Shown here in pieces: positions 1 to 9,244 of a stretch of 64,000 nt of DNA. Every line of letters starts with the position of its first letter. Position 1 is the stretch's first letter. A program made the translations under genes and the position numbers. The DNA lies in assembly GCF_003315795.1 (NCBI RefSeq), contig NZ_QMEY01000014.1, forward strand, positions 124,001 to 188,000. Reading direction: 5' to 3'. A model generated the notes under the pieces. That model was not told the DNA's origin. It did not search any database and was given only the letters and a program-made list of their open reading frames with translations. The stretch comes from Spongiactinospora rosea (GTDB lineage Bacteria; Actinomycetota; Actinomycetes; Streptosporangiales; Streptosporangiaceae).

Positions 1-129
1 GTCGATGAACGGGCACCCGCGCACCGGGGCCGCGTCCGCCGCCGCGGGCAGGTCGAAAAGCCGCATGATCCGCTCGCGCGGAGGAAGGTCCTCGCAGGTC
101 AGCACGCCCTCCAGGGTGTCGCCCGGCAT
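1..129 (-). CDS. TetR effector-domain-like fragment (partial)
   Basis: This reading frame starts with ATG at 129, five bases after the stop of the upstream TetR gene, and runs off the left edge of the window. The visible 43 residues include PRERIMRLFDL and RGCPFID, which resemble the middle of a TetR effector domain (such proteins often carry a GCPF motif there). A DNA-binding helix-turn-helix would normally precede this part, but none is present in this frame. The likely reading is a TetR gene that has lost its N-terminus, or a small protein translated together with the neighbour. Function is unknown. Confidence 0.35.
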   Translation of the reverse strand, partial: MPGDTLEGVLTCEDLPPRERIMRLFDLPAAADAAPVRGCPFID

Positions 130-133
130 CCGG

Positions 134-700
134 TCACCTCGGTAGCAGGTGTGACACGAGGGTACGTGCCCATTCGGGCGAAAGGGCCTGGTCGGTGAAG
201 ACGGCCCGGTAGTAGAGGGGGGCGAGCAGGGCCTCTATGGCGCGTTCGATGGTCGGAACCTGGTTGCCCCGCCCCTGCTCCCGTTCGATGATGGCTTCGA
301 GCTGTCGCTGGCGCTCCATGCGGCACACGCCGGCGCCTTCCCCGCCCGTGCCGACGATGGCGCGTACCAGCGCGAGAGTGTCCGGGTCGCTGAGGTCCTT
401 GGCGAGGTCGTACGCATAGCGTTCCAGGTCCTCGCGGAGGCTTCCGGTGTCGGGGACCACGACATCGCCGGAGAAGCGGCTGGTCGCGACGTCGGCGAGC
501 AGTTCGCCGACGGAGCCCCAGCGGCGATAGACGGTCGTGGCGTGCACACCCGCGCGCGCGGCGATGACCGGGATCGTCAGCGCATCGCCGGCCTCGTCGG
601 TGAGCAGTTCCTTGACCGCCTGGTGGACGGCTGCACGGACCCGGGCCGAGCGGCCTCCGGGCCGGCTGTCGGTGCGCGGCGGGGAGCTCTGAGCTGGCAT
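134..700 (-). CDS. TetR/AcrR family transcriptional regulator
   Basis: This 188-residue protein has the length and layout of a TetR repressor. The helix-turn-helix lies at about residues 42-62 (LTIPVIAARAGVHATTVYRRW) and an effector-binding domain follows. It is divergent from the MFS transporter gene at 800, with 99 bp between them that hold an inverted repeat and three ATCGCTGC-type direct repeats. By analogy with many TetR/MFS pairs it probably represses the transporter and itself until a small ligand binds. The ligand cannot be told from the sequence. Confidence 0.85.
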   Translation of the reverse strand: MPAQSSPPRTDSRPGGRSARVRAAVHQAVKELLTDEAGDALTIPVIAARAGVHATTVYRRWGSVGELLADVATSRFSGDVVVPDTGSLREDLERYAYDLAKDLSDPDTLALVRAIVGTGGEGAGVCRMERQRQLEAIIEREQGRGNQVPTIERAIEALLAPLYYRAVFTDQALSPEWARTLVSHLLPR

Positions 701-717
701 GTCTCTATTATTGCATC

Positions 718-790
718 GATCGCTGCTTTTAATTCGCAGTCATCGCTGCTTTTGTGGTACGTTCGCAACCACTAACGCAACGATCGCTGC
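718..790. promoter_or_regulatory. Divergent promoter with candidate TetR operator
   Basis: The intergenic region contains an inverted repeat with 5-bp arms GTGGT and ACCAC around nine bases (754-772). It also has three copies of ATCGCTGC, at 719-726, 742-749 and 783-790. Its position between a TetR gene and the MFS gene fits an operator controlling both. That it binds this repressor is inferred. Confidence 0.5.
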
Positions 791-799
791 GAGGCTCCA

Positions 800-2065
800 G
801 TGTCTGTTGAATCTTCCGCTACCGCGTCCTCTGGCACCGCACCGCCCGCCGCTGGTCCGCACCGCCGGCCGTGGAGGGGCGCCTACTCGTCCGTGGGCGC
901 CATCCTGGTGCTCTTCCTGGCCGCTTCCAGTGCGCCGTCCCCGATCTACGTGATCTACCAGCAGCAGTGGCGGTTCACCGCGTGGGTGCTGACCGTGGTC
1001 TTCGCTCTCTACGTGTTCGGCCTGCTGGCCTCGTTGCTCGTCGTGGGAGCGCTGTCGGATCACCTCGGCCGCCAGCCGGTGCTCGCCGCGGCGATCGGGC
1101 TGGAGGCGGTCTCGCTCGTGTTGTTCCTGGTCGCGGAGGACGTGTGGGTGCTGTCCGCCGCCCGGGTACTGCAGGGCATCGCGACCGGGGCGGCGACGAC
1201 CACGCTGAGCGCCACCCTGGTCGATCTCGAACCACGGCAGGCCCGCGTCCGGGCGGGCGTGGTCACGTCGGTCGCGCCCTTGACCGGGCTGGCTCTGGGC
1301 GCAGTCGGCAGTGGTGTGCTGGTGGAGTTCGGTCCGGCGCCGACCCGGCTGGTCTACGCGCTGCTGCTCGCAGGCATGGTGCTGGCGGCGGTGGTCGTCG
1401 CCGTCCTGCCGGAGACGTCGCTGCGGCGGCCGGGAGCGCTGGCCTCCCTTCGCCCGCGGGTGGCGATGCCCGCACACCTGCGCGCCGACATCGTCCCGCT
1501 GGTGCCGGCGATGATCGCCACCTGGGCGCTGGCCGGCATGTACCTCTCCCTCGGCCCGTCGGTCGCCGCGGAGCTGCTGGGGCTGCACAGCCATCTCATC
1601 GGCGGTGTCGTCGTGACGTTGCTGGCGGGCACCGGAGCGTTCGCGGTCGCCCTGCTCCGCTCCCGTCCGGCGTCCTCGCTGTTGGCCCCCGGCGCGGCGA
1701 TGCTCGGGCTCGGCACTTTGATCTCGCTCGCCGGGGTGGCGAACGAGATCGCCTGGCTCGCCGCGGCCGGCACCGTCGTCGCGGGCATCGGTTTCGGCGC
1801 GTCGGTACTGGCCACGTTCGGCACCTTCGCCAGGATCGCCAGACCACACGAACGCGGCGCGGTCTTCGCCCTGGCGAACGTCATCAACTATCTGGGCAAC
1901 AGCGTGCCCGCCATCCTCGGCGGCATCGCCGTCACCGCCCTGGGGTTGAGGTCCGCCACCATGATCTACGCGCTGGCGATCGCGCTGATCACCTTCTCCG
2001 CCTTCATCCTGCGGCTGAACCAGCTACGGCTCCAGTCGCGCATGGCCACGGTCCCCTGCGACTGA
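800..2065 (+). CDS. MFS transporter (drug-efflux type)
   Basis: This 421-residue protein is a polytopic membrane transporter of the major facilitator superfamily. After a hydrophilic N-terminus of about 30 residues it shows about twelve hydrophobic segments. The loop after the second one holds the family signature (GALSDHLGRQP, near residue 85). It starts with GTG at 800, six bases after a GAGG ribosome site. The divergent TetR gene and the downstream hydrolase suggest a ligand-inducible efflux or detoxification unit. The substrate is unknown. Confidence 0.85.
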   Translation: MSVESSATASSGTAPPAAGPHRRPWRGAYSSVGAILVLFLAASSAPSPIYVIYQQQWRFTAWVLTVVFALYVFGLLASLLVVGALSDHLGRQPVLAAAIGLEAVSLVLFLVAEDVWVLSAARVLQGIATGAATTTLSATLVDLEPRQARVRAGVVTSVAPLTGLALGAVGSGVLVEFGPAPTRLVYALLLAGMVLAAVVVAVLPETSLRRPGALASLRPRVAMPAHLRADIVPLVPAMIATWALAGMYLSLGPSVAAELLGLHSHLIGGVVVTLLAGTGAFAVALLRSRPASSLLAPGAAMLGLGTLISLAGVANEIAWLAAAGTVVAGIGFGASVLATFGTFARIARPHERGAVFALANVINYLGNSVPAILGGIAVTALGLRSATMIYALAIALITFSAFILRLNQLRLQSRMATVPCD

Positions 2066-2109
2066 GCTCCGACGAAGACATCCCTATAAATTTCGAAATG
2101 AGGACGAAC

Positions 2110-2910
2110 ATGACAACTACGCGCAGGATCAGGCAGAACCGGGAAGTCCAGCGCCCCGGCGGCACGACGATCCGCTACACGGCCAGCGGCCCGGCGGCAG
2201 GACCGACTCTGGCTCTCATCCATGGCTGGGCGTGCCACCGCGGCGACTTCGACGTGGTGACCGACCATCTGCCCGACGACCACCGCGTCCTGGCGATCGA
2301 CCTCGCCGAGCATGGCGAGTCGCGGTCGGCGCGGGAGGTATGGACGATCGAGGAGTTCGCCCGTGACGTGGCCGCGGTGCTGGAGGCCGAGTCGGTGGAC
2401 ACGGTGGTCGTGGCCGGGCATTCCCTCGGCGGGGCGGTCGCCGTCGAGGTGGGCCGGCTGCTGCCCGACAGGGTCTCGCACGTGGTCGCGCTCGACGCCT
2501 TGCACTATCTGTCCCTGTTCCCGGCGATGAGCGAGGAGCAGGCCGCGGCGATGCTGCGCGTGTTCAGGGAGGACTTCGCCGCGGGGGTACGGGGCCTGGT
2601 GGAGGGAGGCTCACCGGCCGGGACCGACCCGGCTCTCAAGGACGCGTACTTCGAGAAGATGTCCGCCGTGCGCCAGCCCGCCGGACTGCGTTCCATCGAG
2701 GGCCTGATGCGCTGGGACATGGACGCGGCGCTGCGCGAGACGAAGCAGCCGATCACCGTGTTCGCGATCCGTGACCTCACCACGCAGGACGCGATCGACC
2801 GCTACGGTGACCGGCTCGACATCGTGCTCGTCGACCTGGGCAGCCACCACTTCCCGGTGGAGTCGCCGGAGGACACGGCGAAGCTCCTGGCCGGCGTGGC
2901 AGGCGAGTAG
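2110..2910 (+). CDS. Alpha/beta-fold hydrolase
   Basis: The 266-residue protein has the alpha/beta hydrolase hallmarks: an oxyanion-hole HGW at residues 38-40, the nucleophile elbow GHSLGG (Ser about 105), a late Asp in AIRDLTTQD and the catalytic His in GSHHFP near the C-terminus. I chose the ATG at 2110 because GAGGA lies five bases before it; an in-frame ATG at 2098 is possible. It follows the MFS gene by 44 bp and is probably co-transcribed with it. The substrate could be an ester, lactone or similar, and cannot be predicted. Confidence 0.85.
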   Translation: MTTTRRIRQNREVQRPGGTTIRYTASGPAAGPTLALIHGWACHRGDFDVVTDHLPDDHRVLAIDLAEHGESRSAREVWTIEEFARDVAAVLEAESVDTVVVAGHSLGGAVAVEVGRLLPDRVSHVVALDALHYLSLFPAMSEEQAAAMLRVFREDFAAGVRGLVEGGSPAGTDPALKDAYFEKMSAVRQPAGLRSIEGLMRWDMDAALRETKQPITVFAIRDLTTQDAIDRYGDRLDIVLVDLGSHHFPVESPEDTAKLLAGVAGE

Positions 2911-3060
2911 GGGCCGCCCAGAGGTACGCGGGGCCGGTGGCGAGGCATCCGCCCGGCCAAGCCTCGGCGCGGGAAGGGTCAAGCCGTGGTCCGTCGATGA
3001 GGCACGCCCCTTCCATCCCCATCCGCCACCCCCACCCGCAAGGCACTGCTGTACGGCACG

Positions 3061-3093
3061 AAAGGCCACTTCCGATCATGGGAAGTGGCCTTT
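3061..3093 (+). terminator. Strong hairpin terminator
   Basis: Thirteen-base arms (AAAGGCCACTTCC and GGAAGTGGCCTTT) are perfectly complementary around a seven-base loop. The hairpin lies about 150 bp after the hydrolase gene. Its A-rich 5' and T-rich 3' ends suit a bidirectional intrinsic terminator. Confidence 0.75.
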
Positions 3094-3282
3094 GGCCTGA
3101 GTGGGGTGTTCACGAATTGGGTCGGCCTGCGGCATCGCGTGGTGCCGGCTGGGCTGTGCCGGCAGTCCAAACCTCATGAGTGGCCGCGCGGCGCAACATC
3201 GAGCAGGAACGTCGGTGTTCGCCGGTAGCGTGGCGTCCTCAGCGTCGAACACAGCCCATCACCGATCGAGCGGGGGCCATCT

Positions 3283-3897
3283 GTGACACGTGCCACAGCA
3301 CAGGATTTCCTGTGGTGGGAGGATTTTCAAAGCAGCCTCGGCATCTCAGGGTTCTGCTTCACCCTTGTTGCCGGGCTGCAGCCCGCGGAGGTACTGCAAC
3401 GCCTCGCGGTCAACCCGGACGAGCCCTTGCAGGCAGAGGGCTACATCGAGGTGGGCCCTGCCGAAGGCGGCTCGGTCATCGTCGAGCCTGCAGGCTACAT
3501 GGGGATCATGCGTGACGCGGTTCGCCCCCTGTCGGCGGGCACTGTGCTGGCCAGCGTTCACAACAACATCGATCAGCACGCCAGGTTCATCTACGCTGCC
3601 GATGGCAAGGTGATCACTGGTCTCGACCCGATGTTCCCCGATGAGCCGCGCTGGGGTGCTGAACCGGATCGACTCCTGCCGGATCTGGAAGACCTTGGGC
3701 TGGCCGATGAGTTCGATGAGGATGAGGAATGGCAAGAGCCTGGTGAGCAATTCGTCGAGGCGGCGCTGGCGCTGGCCGAACGTTGTACTGGCATCCGGCT
3801 GACACCAGAGCAGGTGCGCGGCCCGCTGCCGTATGCAGCCTCCGTCGCACACCTGTATGAGGGGCGGGGCGGGCGGCCTCCCGCGCTGGCCTGCTGA
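3283..3897 (+). CDS. DUF6461-like protein
   Basis: This 204-residue soluble protein opens with DFLWWEDFQSSLGISGFCFT, then a segment of the form LVAGLQPAEVLQRL, then a beta-rich central part and an acidic stretch (EFDEDEEWQEPGEQF) before a C-terminal helix. The same plan is seen in the product of 12161-12757 in this window, and both resemble the actinomycete family DUF6461, whose function is not established. The gene starts with GTG at 3283. A TGTTCACGA motif, also found at repeat elements elsewhere in the window, lies about 170 bp upstream. Confidence 0.75.
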   Translation: MTRATAQDFLWWEDFQSSLGISGFCFTLVAGLQPAEVLQRLAVNPDEPLQAEGYIEVGPAEGGSVIVEPAGYMGIMRDAVRPLSAGTVLASVHNNIDQHARFIYAADGKVITGLDPMFPDEPRWGAEPDRLLPDLEDLGLADEFDEDEEWQEPGEQFVEAALALAERCTGIRLTPEQVRGPLPYAASVAHLYEGRGGRPPALAC

Positions 3898-4058
3898 TCG
3901 CATCGGCGGCCATAGGGTGCGCACGGCGCCGGAGCCGGGTGAGGCGAAATCCTCAGGACGGGTGTGGCGATTTCGCCGCAGCAGCCGGTTGAGCTTGCCA
4001 CTTCGCACGCTGAGGTTCGCGCATCTGTCTTCACCGGTGCCCCACGGCCATCTGGTGC

Positions 4059-4349
4059 ATGCTCTCTATGACTGTTTGCGGTCGCACCCCTCACCCGGCG
4101 CTCGGCCTGGTCATCGACACCCTCCACAAGCGCATCGACGCGAACACGATCACCACTCTGCAGGGGTACGCTCCACTTGGCCTGCCCACCGGCGTCCTCG
4201 CCGTTGACCGTGCCTACACCGACCAGGCCGCCGATCACTTCACCTGGCCCGTTCACCTGGCCCGCCCGCGCCAAAGCCGCCGGCCCAGGCCACCGCCGGC
4301 CTGGACGACCAGACCATCCACACCCCGCCGGAGCGACTCACCCGGCTGA
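4059..4349 (+). pseudogene. Transposase remnant
   Basis: A short open frame encodes a piece resembling an IS transposase, most clearly GLPTGVLAVDRAYTDQ and the following lines. It has no proper start, no flanking inverted repeats and ends abruptly, so it is read as a decayed insertion sequence. The rest of the 3898-4397 interval shows no convincing gene. Confidence 0.4.
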
Positions 4350-4397
4350 TCGCGCCCCGCGAGTCCTAATGCCGCAATGCCCGGGAGTGAACGTGCC

Positions 4398-5324
4398 TCA
4401 GCGTACGGCCCACACCGGGCGCGCGCCCGTCACATTGGTCATCAGGGAGTAGAGCGAGGAGGAGGCCGCGATGAACAGGCGGTTGCGCTTGAGCCCGCCG
4501 AAGACCAGGTTCGCCGTGTACTCGGGCAGCCTGAGCCGGCCGATCAGCGTGCCGTCGGGGTCGTGGCAGAGCACCGCCCGACCGGCCGCGGCCCAGACGC
4601 GCCCGGTCTCGTCGAGCCGCAGGCCGTCGAATTTGTCCTGCTCGCCGCCCTCGGCGAACACCCGGCCGGCCCCGAGGGCGCCGTCCTCGCCCACCTCGAA
4701 CACGCGGATGTGCCTGGCCCTGGTGTCGGCGACGTAGAGCAGCCGCTCGTCCAGGGAGAAGGCCAGGCCGTTGGGACGGACGAAGTCGTCGGCCACGATG
4801 CGCACCTCCCCCGTGACCGGGTCGGCGCGGTAGACGTGGCAGCCGTCGATCTCCTGCTCGGCGGCCACGCCTTCGTAGTTGCTGATGATCCCGTAGGGCG
4901 GGTCGGTGAACCAGATCGACCCGTCGGAGCGGACGACCACGTCGTTGGGGCTGTTGAGCCGCCTGCCCTGCCAGCGATCGGCGATCACCGTGATCGAGCC
5001 GTCGTGCTCGGTGCGGGTGACGCGGCGGTTGCCCTGCTCGCAGGAGATCAGCCGGCCCTCGCGGTCGATCGTGTTGCCGTTGGTGTAGCCGGACGGCTGA
5101 CGGAACGGGCCCACGGCGCCCGTCATCTCGTCCCAGCGCAACATCCGCTCGTTGGGAATGTCGCTCCAGACCAGGAAGCGACCTGCGGGGAAGTAGACCG
5201 GGCCTTCCGCCCAGCGCGTGCCGGTGTGGAGGACCTCGACGCGATCGTCTCCGCTGATCACGGCGAACCGCTCGTCCAGCACCTCGAACTCCGTGGGAAT
5301 CGTGTCCATCATACTGACCACCAT
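4398..5324 (-). CDS. SMP-30/gluconolactonase family protein
   Basis: The 308-residue product is a six-bladed beta-propeller of the SMP-30/gluconolactonase/LRE family, cytosolic enzymes that hydrolyse sugar lactones or related esters with a divalent metal. The expected metal ligands are visible: Glu in RWAEGPVYF, Asn in LNSPNDVVV and Asp in KFDGLRLD. In-frame ATGs at 5324, 5312 and 5309 could each be the start. It is divergent from an Lrp/AsnC regulator gene 26 bp away, which probably controls it. Confidence 0.85.
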   Translation of the reverse strand: MVVSMMDTIPTEFEVLDERFAVISGDDRVEVLHTGTRWAEGPVYFPAGRFLVWSDIPNERMLRWDEMTGAVGPFRQPSGYTNGNTIDREGRLISCEQGNRRVTRTEHDGSITVIADRWQGRRLNSPNDVVVRSDGSIWFTDPPYGIISNYEGVAAEQEIDGCHVYRADPVTGEVRIVADDFVRPNGLAFSLDERLLYVADTRARHIRVFEVGEDGALGAGRVFAEGGEQDKFDGLRLDETGRVWAAAGRAVLCHDPDGTLIGRLRLPEYTANLVFGGLKRNRLFIAASSSLYSLMTNVTGARPVWAVR

Positions 5325-5350
5325 ACAAGGTTCGGCGATCCGCAGATATA

Positions 5351-5800
5351 GTGAGATATCATCCTACAGTGGATGAAATCGACAGGATGTTGATCAGCCT
5401 GCTCCAGGACGACGCGACGCGGTCGTACGCCGTGCTCGGCAAGGCGGTGGGGCTGTCCAGCGGGGCGGCGCACGAGCGGGTGCGCAAGCTACGTGAGCGC
5501 GGGGTGATCAGGCGCACCACGGTCGAGGTGGACCAGGCGGCGCTCGGGCGCGGAGTGACGGCGTACGTGCTGGTGGACGGGGAGTCATGGATGGGCGACA
5601 GCGGGGCCGCGCTGGCGGCGATCCCGGAGGTCGAGGAGGCGCACGTCATAGCGGGGCCCGCGTCGGTACTGCTGAAGGTCCGTACAGGCGGCACACGCGA
5701 CCTCCAGGACGTGCTCCGCCGCGTCTTCCAGGTGGAGGGCGTCACCGGCACACGGACGATCGTCGTCCTCGACACCCTCGTCGACCGCGCCCTCAAGTAA
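5351..5800 (+). CDS. Lrp/AsnC family transcriptional regulator
   Basis: The protein has the small two-domain Lrp/AsnC layout: an N-terminal winged helix (VDEIDRMLISLLQDDATRSY, then AVGLSSGAAHERVRKLRERG) and a C-terminal RAM domain that binds a ligand and makes octamers. The longest frame starts with GTG at 5351; a second GTG at 5369 gives the usual Lrp N-terminus and may be the true start. It faces the SMP-30 gene across a very short gap, so it probably regulates that gene and itself. The ligand is unknown. Confidence 0.85.
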   Translation: MRYHPTVDEIDRMLISLLQDDATRSYAVLGKAVGLSSGAAHERVRKLRERGVIRRTTVEVDQAALGRGVTAYVLVDGESWMGDSGAALAAIPEVEEAHVIAGPASVLLKVRTGGTRDLQDVLRRVFQVEGVTGTRTIVVLDTLVDRALK

Positions 5801-6066
5801 CCCTCAGGTATGACGAAAGTCGCCTGGAACAGCAAGGAACTGACGGCCGGGCAGCCGACGAACGCAGCGGCGGGCCATGTCGGCCCTGCACTTCCAGGGG
5901 CGTTCACGAGAACATCTAGCCTGCGGGGCGTCGGGGATGCCGCCTGAAGCACGCGCGCCTCGACCATTCGCCACTCACGGACCGGAGCAGGCCACCACCC
6001 AGACCTTCCCGGACACCTGCTCCGCAGCCCCCAAACCAGGACAAACCCGATTCGGAAACCCCTGAC

Positions 6067-6228
6067 ACGACAAGATCCCGCCCGATCTCGACGATCAGAC
6101 GAGATCCCGCCAACTACAGTCCGGCCGTTTCAAGAACGGCCCTGGGTGGGGTGTTCACGAGTGCTCGTGACCTGCGATCACGAGCAGAGCTCGTTGATCG
6201 TTTCCCAGCTCGGACGTGATCGCTTCCC
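6067..6228. repeat. Dispersed composite repeat, copy A (162 bp)
   Basis: This element is co-linear with 14615-14776 over its whole 162 bp. The left part is a near-palindromic GATCCCG...GATCAGACGAGATCCCG block followed by GGCCGTTtcaagAACGGCC. The right part starts with GTTCACGA at 6153 and has GATCGTTTCCC at 6196 and GATCGCTTCCC at 6218. The right part resembles a transposon end with repeated transposase-binding sites. No transposase is next to it. The rest of 5801-6323 holds no convincing gene. Confidence 0.75.
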
Positions 6229-6323
6229 GGCCGGCACTCCGTCGCCCCGAGCGGCCTCGTCGTCGAAAACCTCAGAACCATGTGGCGGCACGTCGGCGGA
6301 GCATTGGCCCCATTCATCCGGTT

Positions 6324-7106
6324 TCACACCGTCTTGATCGCGCCGCCGTCCATGATGTGGTCGGCCCCGGAGGTGCTGCTTGCGAGCGGCGAGGCAAGGT
6401 AGGTAATGAGTGCCGCGACCTCCGCAGGTTCCGCGAGCCTGCCCGTGGTCATCCCCATGGCCGCCGGCAGCCCGGCCACGAGTTGCTCCCGCTCCATGCC
6501 CATGGAGGCGGCGAGTTCGGCGCCGTACCCATCAGGGGCCTCCCACATGGCGGTGCGGACCGGGCCGGGTGACACGGTGTTGACACGCACGCCGTGCGGC
6601 CCGAACTCCTCGGCCAGCGCCTTGCCGAGGGCGGTCAGCGCAGCTTTCGCGGTCGTGTACGGCACAGGCCCGGCATGTGGCATCCGTGCCCCGTTGGATG
6701 AAACGTTGACGATGACACCGCCTCGCCGCAGCAGGCTGGGCAGCGCGGCCCGCGTCGCCCGCACGGCCGCGAAGAGGTTGAGTTCGTAAATCTCCTGCCA
6801 AACGGCGTCGTCGAAGGAGAGGAATCCACCCACCGCCCCACCGTCACCCCCACCGACGTTGTTGACGAGCAGATCGATCTCGCCCAGCGCGGCCAGCGCG
6901 GCATCGATCAAGCTTTGCGGCCCCTCCGCTGCCGCCAGGTCCACCGGCACAGCGATCGCCCCGGTCTGCTCCAGCTCCGGCGTAATGGTGCGCGCTGCGG
7001 CGACCACCCGCATCCCCTCGCTCACCAGCGCCTTCACGGTCGCCAGCCCAATTCCCTTGCTTGCCCCGGTCACCACAGCGGTCTTGCCGTGCATCTGCAG
7101 GTCCAT
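6324..7106 (-). CDS. SDR family oxidoreductase
   Basis: This 260-residue classical short-chain dehydrogenase has the NAD(P)-binding TGASKGIG near residue 14, the NNVG motif, the catalytic Ser in NVSS and the catalytic YTTAK. The C-terminal SGADHIMDGG is typical of FabG-like members. It probably reduces or oxidises a carbonyl/hydroxyl substrate that cannot be named. A divergent TetR gene lies 108 bp away, with two matching palindromes between them, so it is likely repressed by that protein. Confidence 0.9.
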   Translation of the reverse strand: MDLQMHGKTAVVTGASKGIGLATVKALVSEGMRVVAAARTITPELEQTGAIAVPVDLAAAEGPQSLIDAALAALGEIDLLVNNVGGGDGGAVGGFLSFDDAVWQEIYELNLFAAVRATRAALPSLLRRGGVIVNVSSNGARMPHAGPVPYTTAKAALTALGKALAEEFGPHGVRVNTVSPGPVRTAMWEAPDGYGAELAASMGMEREQLVAGLPAAMGMTTGRLAEPAEVAALITYLASPLASSTSGADHIMDGGAIKTV

Positions 7107-7125
7107 GCGGCTTCACCCCTTCGAT

Positions 7126-7173
7126 GCATCATTGATGATGCGGCAACACTACAACTCGCATCATCCATGATGC
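7126..7173. promoter_or_regulatory. Paired TetR operators GCATCA-N4-TGATGC
   Basis: Two inverted repeats with identical arms (GCATCA and TGATGC, four-base centre) lie at 7126-7141 and 7158-7173, 32 bp apart. They sit between the SDR and TetR genes. Such a pair is the expected binding site for a TetR regulator controlling both directions. Confidence 0.7.
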
Positions 7174-7214
7174 AAGTAAGCGGCAAGGCGTTACTCCCAT
7201 GTAATATTTTCAAG

Positions 7215-7781
7215 ATGCAAGCAAGACCTCTTCGGGCGGATGCCGAGCGGACCGTCCGCGCGATCCTCGTGGGCGCGGAACGCGCCCTGAGCGCGGACCC
7301 GGCGGCCACGCTGGAACAGATCGCCGAAACTGCCGGCGTGGCCCGCACGACCGTGCACCGTCGCTTCGCCTCGCGTGCCATCCTTGTGGACGCGCTGACA
7401 GCCTGGGCCGCCGAACAATTCGCCGAAGCCGTGGACAGCGCCGTCTCCGACACCGCGCCCCCGCTGATCGTCCTGCACCGAGTAACCGCCAACGTGCTGC
7501 GGGTCAAGATCGGATGGGGGTATGCGATGAACCGTGCCGCCATCTCACCCGACCCCGAGGTCGCTCGCGTCCACGCCGAAGTACTGGCCACATGCAACCG
7601 GCTCCTCCAACGAGCGCAGTCAGAAGGGGTCCTCCGGGCCGATACCGACATCGAATGGGCGCGCCGCTGCTACTACGCCCTCATCCACGAGGTGACCCAG
7701 GGCGGCGGCACGACCGAGCCCGACATCGACCTCATGACCACACGCATCATCGACACCCTGCTCAACGGCCTGGGCGCATGA
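7215..7781 (+). CDS. TetR/AcrR family transcriptional regulator
   Basis: From the ATG at 7215 the protein has 188 residues, with a helix-turn-helix near residues 34-55 (TLEQIAETAGVARTTVHRRF) and an all-helical effector domain. An in-frame ATG further upstream at 7170 would overlap the second operator, so 7215 is preferred. It is divergent from the SDR gene and the two palindromes between them make it the likely repressor of that gene and of itself. Confidence 0.85.
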   Translation: MQARPLRADAERTVRAILVGAERALSADPAATLEQIAETAGVARTTVHRRFASRAILVDALTAWAAEQFAEAVDSAVSDTAPPLIVLHRVTANVLRVKIGWGYAMNRAAISPDPEVARVHAEVLATCNRLLQRAQSEGVLRADTDIEWARRCYYALIHEVTQGGGTTEPDIDLMTTRIIDTLLNGLGA

Positions 7782-8026
7782 CCCTGCGACCCGTCCCCCC
7801 GGACGGCACCTTCCGAGCGGTGCAAGTAGCCCTGCTCGACGATCCGGAGGGGGGCCGGCTGCGGCACGAGTTCCCAGGCCGGATGAAGCGTCCGCCTCGA
7901 TGTGGTTGGCGTGGCAGTGGTTACGAGATCCGCAGGCGGTCCAGTTGAGGGTCGTAGCAGTGCAGACCGAGTTCGGTCGCGACTTGGACCGCGTACGCCG
8001 AGGCCTCGTCCGCACGGCGGTACACC

Positions 8027-8320
8027 ATGGGCCTGCGGATCTCCTCCGCCTCCTACCTTGCCTTCGACTGCCTGCTCCACGACGGCCACGGCGCCCCCTA
8101 CCTGCGCTACCGCAACACCAAGATGGAACGCGAGGCCGCTGTCCCTATGAATGAGGAACTCGAGGCCGACATCCACGCTCAGCAGCGCCGGGTGCTGGAG
8201 CGCTGGCCGGAGGGAATTTCGCACTTGCTCCCCCGGCCAGGGCAGACCACGCGGATTCCCGGCCGACGCGTGACCGCCTCTACTGATGAGGTGGCGGGTC
8301 CGTTTTGTGGTGATCGGTGA
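8027..8320 (+). pseudogene. Tyrosine-recombinase/transposase fragment
   Basis: A frame encodes a piece (LRISSASYLAFDCLLHDGHG, YLRYRNTKMEREAAVP) resembling the catalytic part of actinomycete tyrosine-type integrase/transposase proteins. It lacks the N-terminal half and the C-terminal catalytic HxxR/Tyr region. The 7782-8026 stretch before it contains no clear gene. It is read as a decayed mobile-element gene. Confidence 0.4.
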
Positions 8321-8380
8321 GCGCCGAGCGGGCATACTGATTACGGAACCCGCGCATCCACGCCCACCGGGAAGACTGCC

Positions 8381-9244
8381 ATGGCCAGAAAACGCCGGGG
8401 TAAGGCACGGACGAAGGGCACGGCGAAGAAGGGCGGCGACCCGCCGCAGGAAGATGCCTCAGGCGGTGGCTGGAAAGCCGCGCGTACGTGGCTGGCGGGG
8501 ATCGTCAGCGCCGTGCTCATCGCGGCGATCGGCGTGGTGTTCACCGCCTGGTACACGACCGGCGGGACCGACGCGGTCGACAGCCTCGGCGGCGCGCCGC
8601 CGTTGACGATCGGCCACGTGGACGTGGAGCAGGACGAGCGTCCGCTCGTACTGAGGGAGCCGGTGACCAACCCTCGGGACCGCGCGACGCTGCTGGGCAG
8701 GGCGGTGGGCGACGCTGAGATGGCGGACATGCTGGCCCGCCACCACGTCGCCACGATCGGGGACGCGAACATCACCGTCGTCCTGACGGGCAACCGCAGC
8801 AGCTTACGCATCATCAACGTCAGGCCGCGGGTGCACCTGCGCGCGCCGCCCGCTGACGGCGCCTACCTGTATCAGGGCACCGCCGGGGAGGCCGGCACGA
8901 TCGAGCTCGTCGCCGACCTCGATCGGCGACCGATCCGCTTCACCACGAAGAAGAAGCCGGACACCGCGTACTTCACGAAAAAGCAGATCGATCTGAAGCG
9001 GGGCGAAAGGGTCACGCTCAGCCTGTCGGTCATCGGCAAGTCGGCCTACTACGAGTTCGATCTCGTGGCCACGGTGCTGGCCGGGGACCGGTCCGAGCAG
9101 GTCGTGATCAACGGGCCGGGAGGCGTACCGTTCCGGCTGACGGGCCACGCCGACTCCTACCGCAGCGCCTACAAGCTGGTAGAGACCGTCGGCTGGGTGC
9201 CGACCTCCACCGATCGGGCCTGCACGGCCGTGACGACATGCTGA
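8381..9244 (+). CDS. Single-pass membrane protein of unknown function
   Basis: This 287-residue protein has a very basic N-terminus (MARKRRGKARTKGTAKK), one membrane segment at about residues 36-58 (AGIVSAVLIAAIGVVFTAW) and a large, probably extracellular, C-terminal domain rich in beta strands. I do not recognise the family. Its stop overlaps the start of the next gene, a propeller protein with a signal peptide, so the two are translationally coupled and probably act together at the cell surface. Confidence 0.65.
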   Translation: MARKRRGKARTKGTAKKGGDPPQEDASGGGWKAARTWLAGIVSAVLIAAIGVVFTAWYTTGGTDAVDSLGGAPPLTIGHVDVEQDERPLVLREPVTNPRDRATLLGRAVGDAEMADMLARHHVATIGDANITVVLTGNRSSLRIINVRPRVHLRAPPADGAYLYQGTAGEAGTIELVADLDRRPIRFTTKKKPDTAYFTKKQIDLKRGERVTLSLSVIGKSAYYEFDLVATVLAGDRSEQVVINGPGGVPFRLTGHADSYRSAYKLVETVGWVPTSTDRACTAVTTC

